A model generated the notes under the pieces. That model searched no databases and was not told where the DNA came from. It worked only from the letters and a program-made list of their open reading frames with translations. Below, in pieces: positions 20,991-33,126 of a DNA stretch of 64,000 nt; position 1 is the stretch's first letter, and the number at the start of each line of letters is the position of its first letter. The stretch is taken from positions 922,575 to 986,574 of the forward strand of contig OX030964.1 in the NCBI GenBank assembly GCA_943735955.1, written 5' to 3'. Made by a program: the position numbers and the translations under genes. This stretch comes from Piscicola geometra (lineage: Eukaryota > Annelida > Clitellata > Hirudinida > Piscicolidae).

Positions 20991-21000
20991 GATAATGACA

Positions 21001-21361
21001 ATCATAAGCGGTGCTATTTGTACATGGTTGCTTCATAGTTGCTGCAAACAAAGCAGGTGTGGCGTGCAAAAGAAAGCCTCTGACACACGACGGCAACTAG
21101 GCCTTGAAGACTCGTCCAAGAAAGTAGCAAGATTCTTGCAAGACTCAGACGTGCAATCAATCAAATAAATTTCTATAGCGCTCTTCATCAAATTCAAGAG
21201 CGCTCGCGTGCAGACAATCATTGAAGAGTTCTCAACTAGTTTATGCCATTATTGCCATCGATGTTCAAGTTATGCCACTCCATTCAGTCAAATGTGTTTG
21301 TATAGCGCTTACTTCAAATTCTAAAGCGCTTTTTAATAAATTTGTTAAATAAAACTGTTCG
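21001..21361. mobile_element. SINE-tail-like sequences with AGCGC motifs
   Basis: Two similar pieces: TTCTATAGCGCTCTTCATCA plus AAGAGCGCTCG (about 21168-21205), and TTGTATAGCGCTTACTTCAA plus AAAGCGCTTTTTAAT (about 21299-21335). The paired GCGC/TATAGCGC pattern resembles the 3' domain of some tRNA-SINEs, including the intact one at 54386-54575. No full element is delimited. Confidence 0.4.
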
Positions 21362-22985
21362 TTTTTAACCTCCTGTTTCTGTAGAGTGGTAAGGTCTATA
21401 GGCTGATTGGTGACTAAGATAGTTTGGATTGGAGGTGATATGAGGTTGTAGTTGTTTTAATACGGCCCTTTCCATAATTTTTGATATGGTTGGAAATAGG
21501 TCAATAATTTGCTGGATTGGTTGTGTCGAGGTTGGCTTTCTTTAATATTGGTGTAATTTGGGCTGCTTCGAAAGTAGATGGAAAAAATCCTTCTTGGAAA
21601 GATAAGTTGACGAGCTGTGAGATGGCTTTTGACAATTTTGAGCTACATTGTCTTATAACTTGGTGAGGAAAAGGATCTATGGGCGATGTCTTCGTGCATG
21701 TAGCATGAATAATTTGTAATATATCTTCAGATGTTGTTGGTTTAAAGTTAGATATGTGGTCAATGATGTTTTTTCTATGAGTGTGTGTGAACTGTTCGTT
21801 TTGAGGTTATGATAGGAGATTATCAATATTCTTATGAATATTTTCAATTTTGCTGCTGAAAAAGTTGTTGAAGATGGAAGCCATGTTTGTATTGAATGGA
21901 TCGTTTTTTTGCCGGTGTAATAGTTTATTTAGATTATGCCATAGAGTACGTGGGTTATTGGATGAATCTATTTCCGTTTTAAATATTTCTATTCTTGATT
22001 TGATAATTGCTTCTCTTGTTGATGCTTTAGCTTTATTATATAGTTGTTTATTAGAAGATGAAGGATCTTTGAAATAAGTTTTCTCAGCTTTCCTTCTATG
22101 TCTTATGGCTCTAATTGCCTCCAGTGAAATTTTGTGGCGATTTTGGTGTGATCGTCGTATGACTTTTGTTTGTAGTGGCGCATACTTATCTAATAGTTTG
22201 AGGATGACCTTATTTATGTGTTCGACGTATTGGTCTGTAGTGCAACTCTTGCAATCTAATATAGAAGATGATTTGAGGTCAATATTGAAATTGATCCAGT
22301 CTATTTTTTTGATCCTACGGTATCTAATTATGGTGCTGATAGGAATTGGCTTTATTAATGATAGGGTAGATGAAATGAGATGATGATCTGAAAATAGTGT
22401 TGGATGTATAGAATGATTAGTGATGATACTAGATTCGTTGATGCAGGTTATGAGTAGGTCAAGTGTATTGCCGTTTTCGTGAGTTGGTTCGTTTATGTGC
22501 TGATATAGGTTATATTCGTCGATGATATTTTGGAGCTTTTCATTAATTAGTGTGGTAGAGTTAGAAGTATGAGGAGCGTTAAAATCTCCACACAGGATTA
22601 AATTAGAATTTAGGGAGGTTAATGAATCGATGGAGAATTGTATGATGAAATTAGTAAGGGAGTTATTAGGTGGCCTATAAATAATGACTATGTGTAAAGG
22701 AGTTTGTGTATTAGTTAGTTTAATTATAAGATATTCATAATCTGGGGTTACTGCTGTTTTGACTACGGTGCACTTTATGGTGGCCTTATGTATGAAGGCA
22801 AGGCCGCCTCCCCTTTTGCCTTCATAAGTGCCCCTGTGACTGTGTGTTACGGAATACCCCGGTGGTGCTGAGTCATTAAAGGATATTCGAAAATCTATAG
22901 GAAGCCAGTGAAGTTTTATAAGATTATCATTTGATGACTGAACAAGGTGATGGTCTGGGTAATCACAATTGAGTGTTATTGAAGC
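21362..22985 (-). mobile_element. CR1-group LINE, endonuclease to RT start
   Basis: Reading down from 22980, the minus strand is open for about 390 codons without an ATG: LIKLHWLPIDFRISF, GTYEGKRGGGLAFIHKA, then NSNLILCGDFNAPHTSNSTT, NGNTLDLLITC, LFSDHHLIISSTL (endonuclease GDFN, SDH motifs), the linker LKLLDKYAPLQTK, and a stop (TAA) at 21806-21808. The same frame resumes with SFQEGFFPSTFEAAQITPIL and NYxPISN, then a frameshift and SAYRPYHSTETGG. The element stops at about 21362, within the reverse transcriptase. Its upstream end touches the hAT relic at 22981. Confidence 0.85.
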
Positions 22986-24340
22986 TCAATGAGATGATTT
23001 CCATCACAGAGAAGATGAAATCGAGATTCTGTATTTGAAAGAGATACCCTCATATCATTCGAGGCATCCAATCTATTTCTATCTTTAGTCTTGATAGATA
23101 CTAATGTAGAAAACCCTTTTTCACAAAAGTAGGAGGTCGAAAATGGAATCAGAGCTGCCATGGCTTTTTTAAATAAATTTGGGTATATTTCTTTCAGACT
23201 GCACTAAAACTCTGCCAATTCTTTGGAATTGAATTCAGTTTTTACCAACTCTTTTGATCGAAGATCAATTAAATCTTCCTTTATTACTTTTTCATCAGCA
23301 ACACTATCCAAGCCAATAACGAACGGATTTCGTATCCAAAATTTATTTTCCAAATTTTAAGTTTCAAAACACCGCTCAAATGATAGTTGGAGAATTGAGA
23401 TATGTTGTATAATTTCTTTTTTTATTTCAACAGGCATTGATTTGTTTCCACTGCTACTTATAACATCAGCTAGGTATGGAAAATTTGCAAGGTTTTCAGC
23501 TTCTACTCTTCATTTGTACAATGAAAGCTTATTTAAAAATCCTTCTAATTTTTTATTGGCGTCGATTATTGTCATTTCTGGTTCTTGCAAATAAAGATTA
23601 AATTCATTTGAGAGTGTGAACAGATCAGCTAAATATGCCATATTAACTATGAAATCAGTCTTCTCAAAGTCACCTGCTAACGTTTTTTTTCTTACAAAAA
23701 TGAAAACCCCTCATCTTTCAGGTCCATTAATTTTGGAAATACCTTTCCTTTGCTTAATTTGTGTGTAATATAGCAAGACATCGTATTCAGAACCAAGTTC
23801 TTGGCATAAAACTTTGAATAAACGATGGTTTACTGCTCTTGATCGTATAAAATTGACTATTTTGATCGCTGTAGACATGACAGACTGAAGCTTTGCTGGT
23901 AATGCCTTCACAGCTAGAGCATGGCGATGGAGCATGCAATGAGTTACAAGTGTCTGTGGAGAATTAACTTTGATTAAGGCAGCCAATCCAGATTTGTTAC
24001 CCAACATACTTGGTGCTCCATCAGTACAGACAGAATGTAATTTTGTCAACCAACTAAATTCATTTCTTTCAAAGAAAGTTGCAATCATTTGAAAAACATC
24101 TGCAGCTTTACTAGCTGGCAAAATAAAAATTCTTCTTTAATTTTAGAATTACATACATAATGAACATACACTAAAAGCTGGCAACACATCTGTGGTTTCA
24201 TGAAGTTACATACAAAAATTAAAAGGACTACTTTTCAGTTCTGACATAACTTGGTCCAAGATATAATTTGAAAGATCTGCTATTCTGGAATAAATAACAT
24301 TATTAGAAAGTGGAATTTCTTCATCCTGTTTTCTTTCTTT
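22978..24340 (-). mobile_element. hAT relic, ZBED5/SCAND3-like transposase
   Basis: Minus-strand pieces in order: ADLSNYILDQVMSELKSSPF and ETTDVLPAFS at 24290-24170 (two stops); ASKAADVFQMIATFFERNEF, SVCTDGAPSMLGNKSGLAAL, THCMLHRHALAVKALPAKLQ, KIVNFIRSRAVNHRLFKVLC (24121-23760); LADLFTLSNEFNLYLQEP; and the C-terminus PFSTSYFCEKGFSTLVSIKT, KDRNRLDASNDMRVSLS, stop at 22978. These are the DDE-core and dimerisation blocks of the hAT group that also gave rise to ZBED5/SCAND3 host genes. There are several frameshifts, so it is inactive. Confidence 0.88.
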
Positions 24341-25381
24341 TTTTCCAAGAAAAATTTATAAAATACATGTAAATAGAACACTTTAGTTGGGAAACCCTGC
24401 TTTGGAGGGAAAAAATAGATGAAGAAGTGGTCGAAGATTTAGGTCATGTGCGAATTGAAGCCGGTGATACTGAGTTGCAACATCATTTTGGAAACGAAAA
24501 AAATATCGGTCACTTATTAGAAAAAATGAAAAAGAAAAAAAGAAAAAATCGTATAGTCTCCGAACTTATAGTCTTTTTCAAAACAAGGCCAAAGGAAAGA
24601 AGAAGTTAAGCAATGAAGCGAATATGAAGGAAAAGTAAGAGTTTTCAGGTTTTGTAGAACTCAACAAACCCAATGCTATTGATATCGCTGACACAATTTA
24701 TAATTTTGTAACAAAATTAAACCTCGTCCCTGAGAAAGACGTTGGTTTGGCATTATTAATTTTACTCATTCTAACCAGCACTCCCGCACTGTAGAACGTT
24801 TTTTTCATTTTTCAGTTAAACGTTTTTTTTCTGTTTTTTTATGTAATTCTTTACCCTCTTCTCTAACTTTAACTAAGGCACTCATAGCTTTCCGTCGTGG
24901 CCTGAAGACGTTTTTGTTCAGAACGTGATGGCTGAGCGCTTTTTTTATTCCGTAAAGGGCGCAATACAAATAATTAGTGATTGATAGATTGAACGTTCTT
25001 TTAGCTCACTTCGATGAACTAAAACATGTTGAAGAAGAAATTTCAAAAGATGCAGAAAATTACGCGGACAATCTGAATATATACTCAAATGGCTGTGAAG
25101 CACTGTAAGTGAAAACCAACTTAGTATATTGGCTATGTAGAGCATTGTCAATCAACTTATCGAAAAAGTAATGTTGAAGTTTTCCATTACCCTCAAAAGC
25201 TTCTTTTTAAAGAATAATTCTTCTCTATATTGTGTGAATAAAGATTTTTCTTGTATACTATGTAAATTAAATAACTTTTAAACTCTAAATCGATAAATAT
25301 TGCAATATTCTGAACATAAACTTGCACATTTTTTGAATAAACACAATTCAATAGTTTTTAATAGATTTGTTAAATAGAGAA
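24341..25381. other. AT-rich stretch, nothing recognised
   Basis: Contains short open pieces only, e.g. + strand VEDLGHVRIEAGDTELQHHF (24427-24609) and ELNKPNAIDIADTIYNFV (about 24660-24720). They are protein-like but match nothing I know, perhaps decayed transposon coding. The last part (25250-25380) is shared, inverted, with sequence at 63172-63230. Confidence 0.4.
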
Positions 25382-25541
25382 ACGAAATCTTTGATTTTAA
25401 AAATCTGAATTTAAGTGAGAAAAAAAAATTAGTTAAATTAGTTCAAATTAGAAAACGTTTAGTAAATGTTTTCTAACTTGAACTAATTTAACTAATTTTT
25501 TTTCTCACTTAAATTCAGATTTTTAAAATCAAAGATTTCAT
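25382..25541. repeat. near-perfect inverted repeat, about 73-bp arms
   Basis: The left arm (25384-25459) contains AATCTTTGATTTTAAAAATC and GAATTTAAGTGAG; the right arm (25466-25541) is its reverse complement with a few mismatches. A short loop separates them. The downstream sequence to about 25740 recurs in inverse orientation at 60655-60835, and the right arm recurs at 60840-60915, so it belongs to a dispersed element. Confidence 0.85.
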
Positions 25542-27057
25542 TTATCTTTTCAAATTAAGTTATTTTGCTATAAATTTCAAAGAAATCTAATTTAATATAA
25601 CTTTTTCGAAGATTATATTTTTTTTTTGAAAAGTTCAAAACATGACTATAATATAGTCACTATATTATAAAAAATCAGTTATAAGAATTGTTATTGTTCC
25701 CCATAGTTACCACCATAGACATTCTAGTTTTTATTACTTTATTTATGAACTGAAAGTCAAAAAAAAATTTTTTTCGAAAAATGATAATGTGAGAAAATTA
25801 AAGATGTACGAAATATCTTATATTTTACGGTAGATTGTTTTTATGCTAAGCGATGCAAACATTTTTTAGTATAATAGCTGTCCCCTCTTTTGTTCGGGGG
25901 CTAGATACGCGCATGAATGGCGAGTGACATATGCAGTGAGTATGAGTGTCTGCATTGCTTCGTTGTTGAGAGGCTTATCGCGGTGGTTTGTGCGATATTT
26001 TTAATGCTTAGACTCGAAAACTAAAATTTTGGACTTTTCCTACAAAACGGCGACGCGTATCAGCTGACTTCTTTCTCAAGCTATTCACCATAAAACGAGG
26101 GAAAATAGATTTTTCATAGTGCTGTTGTCGCAGGAACAATGTTTTCTCTTGATTTTTTAACATACTCGAGACATATGAAATCGTAATATAACAGAAGCCA
26201 AAAACAAAAATAATCTTACATTGTGTTATTTTTCAAAGTATATAAAATATTAAACCCAAAACCGTGTTTTCTACAAATTTATCGACTTTACAAAGCGACT
26301 GCCAAGAGGGCAACTGCTATCATGCAAAACATGTCCTAATTATTTTCAAAATGAGTTTCTTTAAAATTATATTACAGTGTTTTTTCTTATTAAAAAAAAT
26401 TAAATCTGAAAAGTTTTCTTTAATTTTAATATATTTAACTCAAATTTAAAAGTTTGACTGGAAGCTCAATGTCGTCATAATGTTGAGTATAAAAGTTAAT
26501 TCTGCTTAGACTTTCGAAGTTGCAATGAGTATATATTTTTAGTGACTTTGTATTCTGCGACTTTTCTGCTCAAGAATATTTGGCGCTTAACAGATTTGAA
26601 GTTATTATTCACCGAGCTTTCATTTCCTGCAAAATGGGCATCAACGCCCTTCTAAACGAAAGAAAATATTTATGAGTTCCGTAAAACACCGATATGTTAG
26701 GACATCCTTAATTTCAATGCATTTCGCTTTCTCAAAAAACACCTTCTGCCTCGTTGATTGTAAAATAATTTTGAGGAAAAATTATGCACATTGGAACATT
26801 TACATCGTATGTGTGTTACATGCAATGTGTAAAATAAGGCAGTCAACAGAATGCTTAATTTTAGGCGATCCATGGAATGCCTGATTCAATCAGTCATTCT
26901 GTGTATTTTTTAAATATTTATCAAATAAAATGCTATTCATCTTAAACTTTTTGCAATAAACTATTAAGTTTAGTTAGTTTAAGGAGTTAAAAACCACGCA
27001 GATCTTTGATTTCTATAATGGTTATATACAAATTTATAAACCCACATGCATATACAC
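25542..27057. other. AT-rich, no gene recognised
   Basis: Sequence to about 25740 belongs to the repeat family shared with 60.6 kb. Nothing recognised in 25760-26960; the open frames at 26264-26449 and 26672-26884 are short and match no family. AGTTTAAGGAGTTAAAAACC plus ACGCAGATC at 26970-27003 recurs inverted at 59128-59162. Confidence 0.4.
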
Positions 27058-27661
27058 TAAAGGTCGGACATGGACGATTTTTAATTCCCGGTCCTGTCCC
27101 GTTCCCGATGGGCCATCAGAATTTTGATTCCCGTCCCGTCCCGTTCCCGAAACTTTTTGACCCGGCCTCGACCCATTTCAACAACAAAAATTTTGTTTAT
27201 TTATTTATTTTTGTGCCGTTTTCACCGGTACCAAACTTGCTAGTCCTAACATTTCTTAAAGTTTATTATTTGAAAGTCAGAAAATATTTCTTTGAACAAA
27301 ATAAAAAAACACGATTTAAATTTCAAATATTTATTGAAATGAAAGTATTGAAGTTAGTTTTTGAGTAATTCAATCAATTTTTTATTGCTTTTAACATGGG
27401 TTAAACCGTCAAAATGTTTAGCTTTCAAATTAGGTGATCTTGGGTCTGAAGTTAAACGACCACATGTTGACAAATTCCGTTCACAGAGAATAGAACTTGC
27501 AGGCATACTTAAAATTTTGGCTACTTCTTGTAGTATTGGATTTTTTTTACTCCAATAGATTTAACATCTTTATAATCTTCAATTTAGAAATATGTTTTTT
27601 GACAACATCTTTATTCTCCACATCTACACAAATAAAATCATTCGTATAATTTTGTTGGCAT
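27058..27661 (-). mobile_element. hAT relic, C-terminal dimerisation domain and 3' end
   Basis: Minus strand 27560-27360: NPILQEVAKILSMPASSILC, ERNLSTCGRLTSDPRSPNLK, AKHFDGLTHVKSNKKLIELL, the conserved hAT C-terminus (family ..VPASSVPSERLFSTAGRLTSD..). The stretch at 27060-27180 has repeated CGGGACCGGG / TCCCGTCCCGTTCCCG motifs, probably the subterminal region. It is cut at 27662 by the next LINE copy. Confidence 0.75.
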
Positions 27662-29335
27662 TCATCCATCTCGTGAGATTATGATAGCGCTCTGATGTGT
27701 TCTTTGACGGCAGCTTCTAGAGTGGCTCAGCAGACCGATCCTGGATCGACAGTCTCTACTGCAGCGGCTGCAGGTGAAGTCGGATGGAGGATCGAGAGCC
27801 TGATTCTGCTGCCTCATTTTTCTTCGTTGCCTTCGAGATTCCAGAAGTTGCTTGCGTTCTTCCTCGCCCTTTTTGATGCCTTTGTGGACAGTCTGGCGCC
27901 AGCCCCTCCGGTCATCGGCTAGCTCTTCCCATCTGCCAGGGTCGATACCCGTAAGTTTGAGGTCGCGTTTGCAGACGTCTTTGAAGCGTAGTTGCGGGCG
28001 ACCAACTGGACGTTGTCCTGTAGCCAGCTCGCCATAGAGGATGGGTATGCGATCTTCTTCCATTCTACGCACGTGACCCAGCCAGCGTAAACGTCTTCGG
28101 CATAGAAGGAGGTGTATGCTGAGTGAGTTGGCTTGATTGAGTACGGCTGTGTTGGTGACTTTGTCTTGCTATGCCAAGGATGCGACGGAGACAGCGAAGA
28201 TTAAAACTTTCGAGACGATCATTTTCCCGATGCCATGGTGACCCAGCACATCTGGCCATGAGTCGTGGTCAGAGCCAACACGGGCGTTAAAATCTCCCAG
28301 AAGGTAGAGGTGTTCAGAGGCAGCAACACTGCTTAGTTGTTCGTAGAGTTGATCTTTAGTCTCGGTGCTGGCTTGCATGGTCGGTGCATAGATGCACAGA
28401 AGATTATCAAAACCAGATGCTGTGAGAAGGCGTAGAGTGAGGATTCTCTCTGTGCCGCGGGAAAGAGGTTCGGACATACAAAGCAGGGTGTTCTTGATGG
28501 CGAAGCCGACTCCGTGTTCCCTGGTCTCCTCTTCTCCTTTCCCCTGCCAAAAGAACGTGTAGTGTTCCTCCCTCAAGGATCCAGACTCTGGAAGACGCGT
28601 TTCCTGTAGGGCTGCAACATCAACGTTTAGTCTGTGCAGCTCATGATCAATGACTGCAGTCTTGCGACGGTCTTCAATCTCTTGAAGGTCATCACTCAGT
28701 CCAGTGCGCATAGTACGTACGTTCCAGCTTGCGATACGGAGAGCTGGATTCTCCATATTTGTATTTGTAGTTGTTTGGTGCGTGAAGATAACGGCCTGCT
28801 TGTTGAGCTGTGCTCTAAGCTCCAGGCACCCAATGAAGCAGGCAGGCCGTGACGGGTAACACCTTATTGACCGGGGGCTGCCCGGCTTAGGACGGGCGGT
28901 AGTTACCATGGGACTGCGAGGGTCCCTCCCCCCATTGAAGACCCGTGGCGTCTAGCTCTACGCCAATTGAGCAGGGACTTATAACCCGTAAACTGCTTTC
29001 TTCTTGTTTGTGCTCTTGCCGTAAAGCGAGACTGGAGTGAAGATCTCCAGGGCGCTAGTCTGGGCAAAGCGTATGGAAGTATTGTTCTGCCCAAACAACA
29101 GGACCCCCCTCTCGGCTTCGTCGACTAGATCCAAGGGAGTGCAAGCACCACGCTCAGAGCCGACTTGGCTGCAGGAGTTGCCGGAAGAACATCATAGATG
29201 ACGATCCACCGCCTTAGGGACTCCGACTCCTGATTTTTCTTCGGGGTTGACTCCCAAAGCCTTTTCCAGCGGTTGGTAGTCCTTCTCCTAGATGGGTTGC
29301 CTCTACGGGCTGACGAGCCCCATCTGCCCGATAAT
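27662..29335 (-). mobile_element. CFDP2-type LINE, 5' UTR + endonuclease fused to C-terminus
   Basis: The 5' UTR runs from 29335 down to 28910, starting at ATTATCGGGCAGATGGGGCT. The APE endonuclease is in 28909-28180: NPALRIASWNVRTMRTGLSD, LNVDVAALQETRLPE, EHGVGFAIKNTLL, CIYAPTMQAS, LYLLGDFNARVGSDHDSWPD. At about 28245 it jumps into the reverse-transcriptase C-terminus: DRLESFNLRCLRRILGI, LRWLGHVRRMEEDRIP, LYGELATGQRPVGRPQLRFK, DVCKRDLKLTGIDPGRWEEL and a terminal CSRCSRDCRSRIGLLSH finger. The central RT core (FADD region) is missing, so this is a deletion derivative. Confidence 0.88.
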
Positions 29336-29554
29336 TTGATAGTATAAAAATTTTATTATAATTTTTACGTTATAAATAACCATCATTTTGTTTTTTTCTC
29401 AACGTCACTGGAGCTTGGTCTGGCTGAACAAAATGGAATTAAATTTTCTCTAATGAAAGTCTTGGTATTTACTTTTTTTCTATCCCAAACTTTTTAAATA
29501 TTATTTTTTATACTGGGGGATGCAACAGACATGTTGCCATATGAATAAGATCAA

Positions 29555-29710
29555 TGGGTGAACGGGTAGCTGAGTGGGTTCTAGGTTCAAGTGGAACCAA
29601 CGCCTTAGTAACCCAAAGGCGCAAATGAAAATATGCAGCCTAAGTGGCCTGGAAGCCCGTTCGGGTTATACGCAACTATAATAATGCTCGTCATTATTAT
29701 TATTAATGGG
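29555..29710 (+). mobile_element. tRNA-derived SINE copy 2
   Basis: The head has an A-box-like GTAGCTGAGTGGGTT and a B-box-like GGTTCAAGTGG, spaced too closely for an intact tRNA, so part of the head is lost. The body AACCCAAAGGCGCAAATGAA, TGCAGCCTAAGTGGCCTGGA, TTCGGGTTATACGCAACTAT and (ATT)n tail match copy 1 at 16286. Confidence 0.75.
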
Positions 29711-31194
29711 CATTTAATATACACATATACATTTGCAAAAACATTGAATTTGGGTTAATCCAGATTTGACTACAGACTTTGTGTCTTTCTATATTTAGGT
29801 TTTCAATTAAAAAAAACTTGCTTTGTGTATACTCATGTATTATAGAGTATAAAGAAAATTTCAAATACAATATTTGTATTAATTGTATTAATCAGTGAAC
29901 ACTGACAGCCTAGAACCTCATTTTTTTCAAATATCAAATTTCTGAATTTGTTTTTTGTTTAGTTTTGTTTCTTCCTTCTTTTTTCACACAATTGTTACTA
30001 TATGCTGCATAAATGAGAAATTTAAATTCAATTTTTTAAAATTTGTAATGACGGCAATTTTTATCTCGTAACTTATTATTTTTCACTAAAATAGCTATTT
30101 TTACTTCATGAAATGGTTTTTGAAAAGAATTTAATTAATATTCAAATACTTTTTAACGTTAAAACTTTATTATTTTAAAAGAACCAAGTATTGTAAAAAA
30201 AATTTATATTAACAAGCAGATCATGATAGTGTATTAATGTCCCAATCACCATTATGAGAGTCGGGACAAACAGTGCTATTTTTCTAGTTTAGAAGCTTCA
30301 TGAAATAAATTATTAGACGATGATAAGCATCGTCAAAATACTTTCTATTTAATGCATTCTTCAATTAATATTCTAAAAAGATTAAAAAAACTACTGTAAT
30401 TTCGTGACACCTAATACTTGTATTTTGAGAATCGGGACATTTGTGTTAACGTCATAGTGTGCATGATATAAAATAATGATACAGTTTTGCGAAAAATAAA
30501 CATAGGAATCCAATATTTAAAATTCATCTTTTTTTACACATGAAATGTATTTAGAAAAAAAATAATATTAGATTACTCACTTGTTGCTTAATAAATCGCG
30601 ATGATCAGCGAAACGCTAAAATCAGAACAGAAATTGTTGGAATGAACAAAATATTTAAAAACTCATATAAATTGTGTGTTCTTAATTCGAGAGAAGTAAA
30701 AACACGTTTTTAAATATGCCTATGACTGAATAAGTTAAACCGGATAGAACTAACTGAACTAACTGAAACATAAATCTAAATATTCAATATTTGAGATTTG
30801 TATAAGCAATTTAAGACATGCGTTTTTAGCCTATTTTCAATTTTTAAATGGCTAGAAAGTATAATATCGTAGTATTTGTTATGAATATTTTAGATGGATA
30901 ATATATCTTTTCTTCAAAAAAATGGATCCAGTCTTGGATAAGATTTTACATTTTTTGTCAAATAAGTAAGACACTGCAAATCGTAAGTCTGTAATCGATT
31001 CTGGATCAACCCATCTATATAATTAATGAATAAACATTAGAAAAATAATTAATAAGTATAAAATAACTAAAATTATGAATAAAATATTTGTATTTGTATG
31101 AATATAAATTATGTTATATTATTATGTTATATTCGCTTTTATAGTTTTACATCATGGGATGGTTTTCCCAGTACTTGATGCCAATTAATTTAAA
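29711..31194. other. AT-rich spacer, nothing recognised
   Basis: No ORF over 60 codons and no repeat with a clear identity. A small hairpin (GTCCC...GGGAC) is at about 30239-30267. Confidence 0.5.
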
Positions 31195-31538
31195 TTTCAA
31201 TAGAATAGTTGTTTTTCCAGATGCTTGTATATGTTATTCTAACAATGACACCGATAAATCAATTAACCACAATATTTAATAGATATCTAATAGAGATGAG
31301 AAACGAACCTAAACTTAATAGTTCGAGTTTGATTGAGGATACAAATATATCAGATAAACTACATAAATAAATAAAAATTTCGCTTTTTCGGTAAATATGA
31401 GATCCATTTCGGCCGAAACCGAAATTGAGCCGAAATTACAAAATTATTTTCGGCCGAAACCGAAAAATTGCCGAAACCAAGAAAATTGACAATTTCGGCG
31501 CCAAAACCGAAACCGAACCGAATTTCGGTCGGTCTCTA
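31195..31538. mobile_element. hAT element A, second copy, right end
   Basis: Same end as at 19805: CGGCCGAAACCGAAA repeats, then TTTCGGTCGGTCTCTA. The inner sequence CAATTAACCACAATATTTAA, ATATCTAATAGAGATGAG, GTTCGAGTTTGATTGAGG matches 17260-17355. A left terminus was not found within 29.7-31.2 kb. It abuts a LINE at 31539. Confidence 0.75.
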
Positions 31539-32105
31539 GGAGAGAAAGATGGAAGAGGAGAGTTTTTATGCAAAAGTTTAGATAAAGAAGACCACCTATT
31601 TTTAGAATTGGAGGAAGAGATAAAAGAATTTCTCAAAAACGAAAAGTGTTTATTAAAAAGAAGAGTGCGATAAGAAGAGAAACAATTTTGCCAATCATTC
31701 AAAGAGGATACAGAGAGAGTAGATCGATAAATTCGTTCATACTTGCGAACTAGTCGCTTAAAAGTCATGCACTCACAATTATACCATGGGGATTTTTTAG
31801 AGAATAGACGATACCAGAAAGTTTTAAATGGAGCAAAAATATCTAAAAGGGATGATAGAGTAAGATTGAAATTATTCATTAAACTATCCACATCAATAAA
31901 AGATTAAAAAGCAAAGTCAGAAGAAGGAAAGCATTTAGTAAAATTTATTTTATCAAAATTAGACCAAGAGCAATAGGGGAAGTAAGAAAAAGGCTGGGCA
32001 AGAGATAGTTTAAAAGATATAATGTAGTGGTCAGCAAAGTGGAGTGGAATAGATTTTAAATAATTAATTTTGATATAAATGGGGTTTGCATCAGATGACG
32101 AACAA
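31539..32105 (-). mobile_element. CR1-group LINE fragment (endonuclease end and linker)
   Basis: The minus strand gives FADHYIISFKLSLAQPF (endonuclease C-terminus), a stop, then SLMNNFNLTLSSLLDIFAPF, SPWYNCECMTFKRLVRKYER, SNSKNRWSSLSKLLHKNS, the connector before the reverse transcriptase. The RT itself is missing, cut where hAT copy A' ends. Confidence 0.75.
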
Positions 32106-32149
32106 CAAATCTACGAAAGTGTAGCTGACCAAAAGTTCCAGCACAAGAG

Positions 32150-32480
32150 ACGTGTAATCTCCATGCGGCAACCGTCATCAAGTTGACAAGTTGGAAAACA
32201 ACGGCCAGCACCACTTCTTTGACACTATCACGGCTCTGTAGTTGGACAGAAACCGGTCAACAAGGTCAGCATCTCCCATATGCGCATTGTAACTGGCAAC
32301 AAGGGTTGGTTCTTGCACATCGACTTTGGCGTTGCAACTCCACCGTTTGGTCTTCGTCAGCTCTAGCATCAGCATCGTTTGTAGCTGCCACAACGCACCT
32401 AGTGTCATTCCATTTAACAGATCATATTTTTATTCTCGCTGCTGAAGTCATACAATTGCAAAAGATTCTATAATTTATAA
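32150..32480 (-). mobile_element. piggyBac transposase fragment
   Basis: Minus strand 32408-32178: KTKRWSCNAKVDVQEPTLVA, SYNAHMGDADLVDRFLSNYR, AVIVSKKWCWPLFSNL. The YNxxMGxxDxxD..SxYR..KKWWWPLF block is the late DDE region of piggyBac/PGBD transposases (third catalytic Asp in this motif). Isolated fragment. Confidence 0.8.
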
Positions 32481-33126
32481 AAAAAATAAATATGAAAAGA
32501 AAACAAAAAAAAGAATTTATAAAACAGTGCTTGTGCCCAATGCTACCAATTGGGATCCTCCAATAAAATGTACAATTATGAATACTTGGAGCAGAGTAAT
32601 GATGAAATGTTTTTGCTGAAAAGGAACTATAATGAAGCCTCCTTGAAATACTAAGAGTTGAGAACTTGAAACTTTCTTGCTTCTGATGGCACTCAGAACT
32701 AGTGAAACACCAAATTTTTGCAAGTCAATGTTTTCGAACTAATGGCATGTGGTCACAAGAGTGTCAAAGGCGGAAATAACGCGTAGACGGATTAAAACAA
32801 ACCTTCTAACTCATAAATAAAGTATGAAACCGAACTATTTTCATTTTCTATCTGCGCCTGGTAAGCTCATATACCGGATATCAATAGGAATCCTTGGGAA
32901 TTGATGGGTTAAGCCTCAGCGTTTTCAAGTAAAAAGAAATCATTCGATAATTAAATTTACTTAAATATGAAAATGATAAGGTTACTTAATATATAAAATA
33001 CATAAGATTATATATTAATAATATAATAAGAAAATAATAAATAAATACATAATAAATAAATACATAATAAAAATATATACATTAAATAATGAATACATAA
33101 TAAATAAATATACATTAAATAATTAA
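32481..33126. other. AT-rich, nothing recognised
   Basis: Poly-A/T-rich spacer; from 33000 it is TAATAAATAAATACATAA-like low complexity that grades into the 17-bp satellite. Confidence 0.5.

Noticed and set aside
19842..21168. MMNV / FIIT ORFs of about 400 codons, membrane-protein-like
   Set aside because: A 12-bp satellite read in frame; hydrophobicity is a consequence of the repeat.
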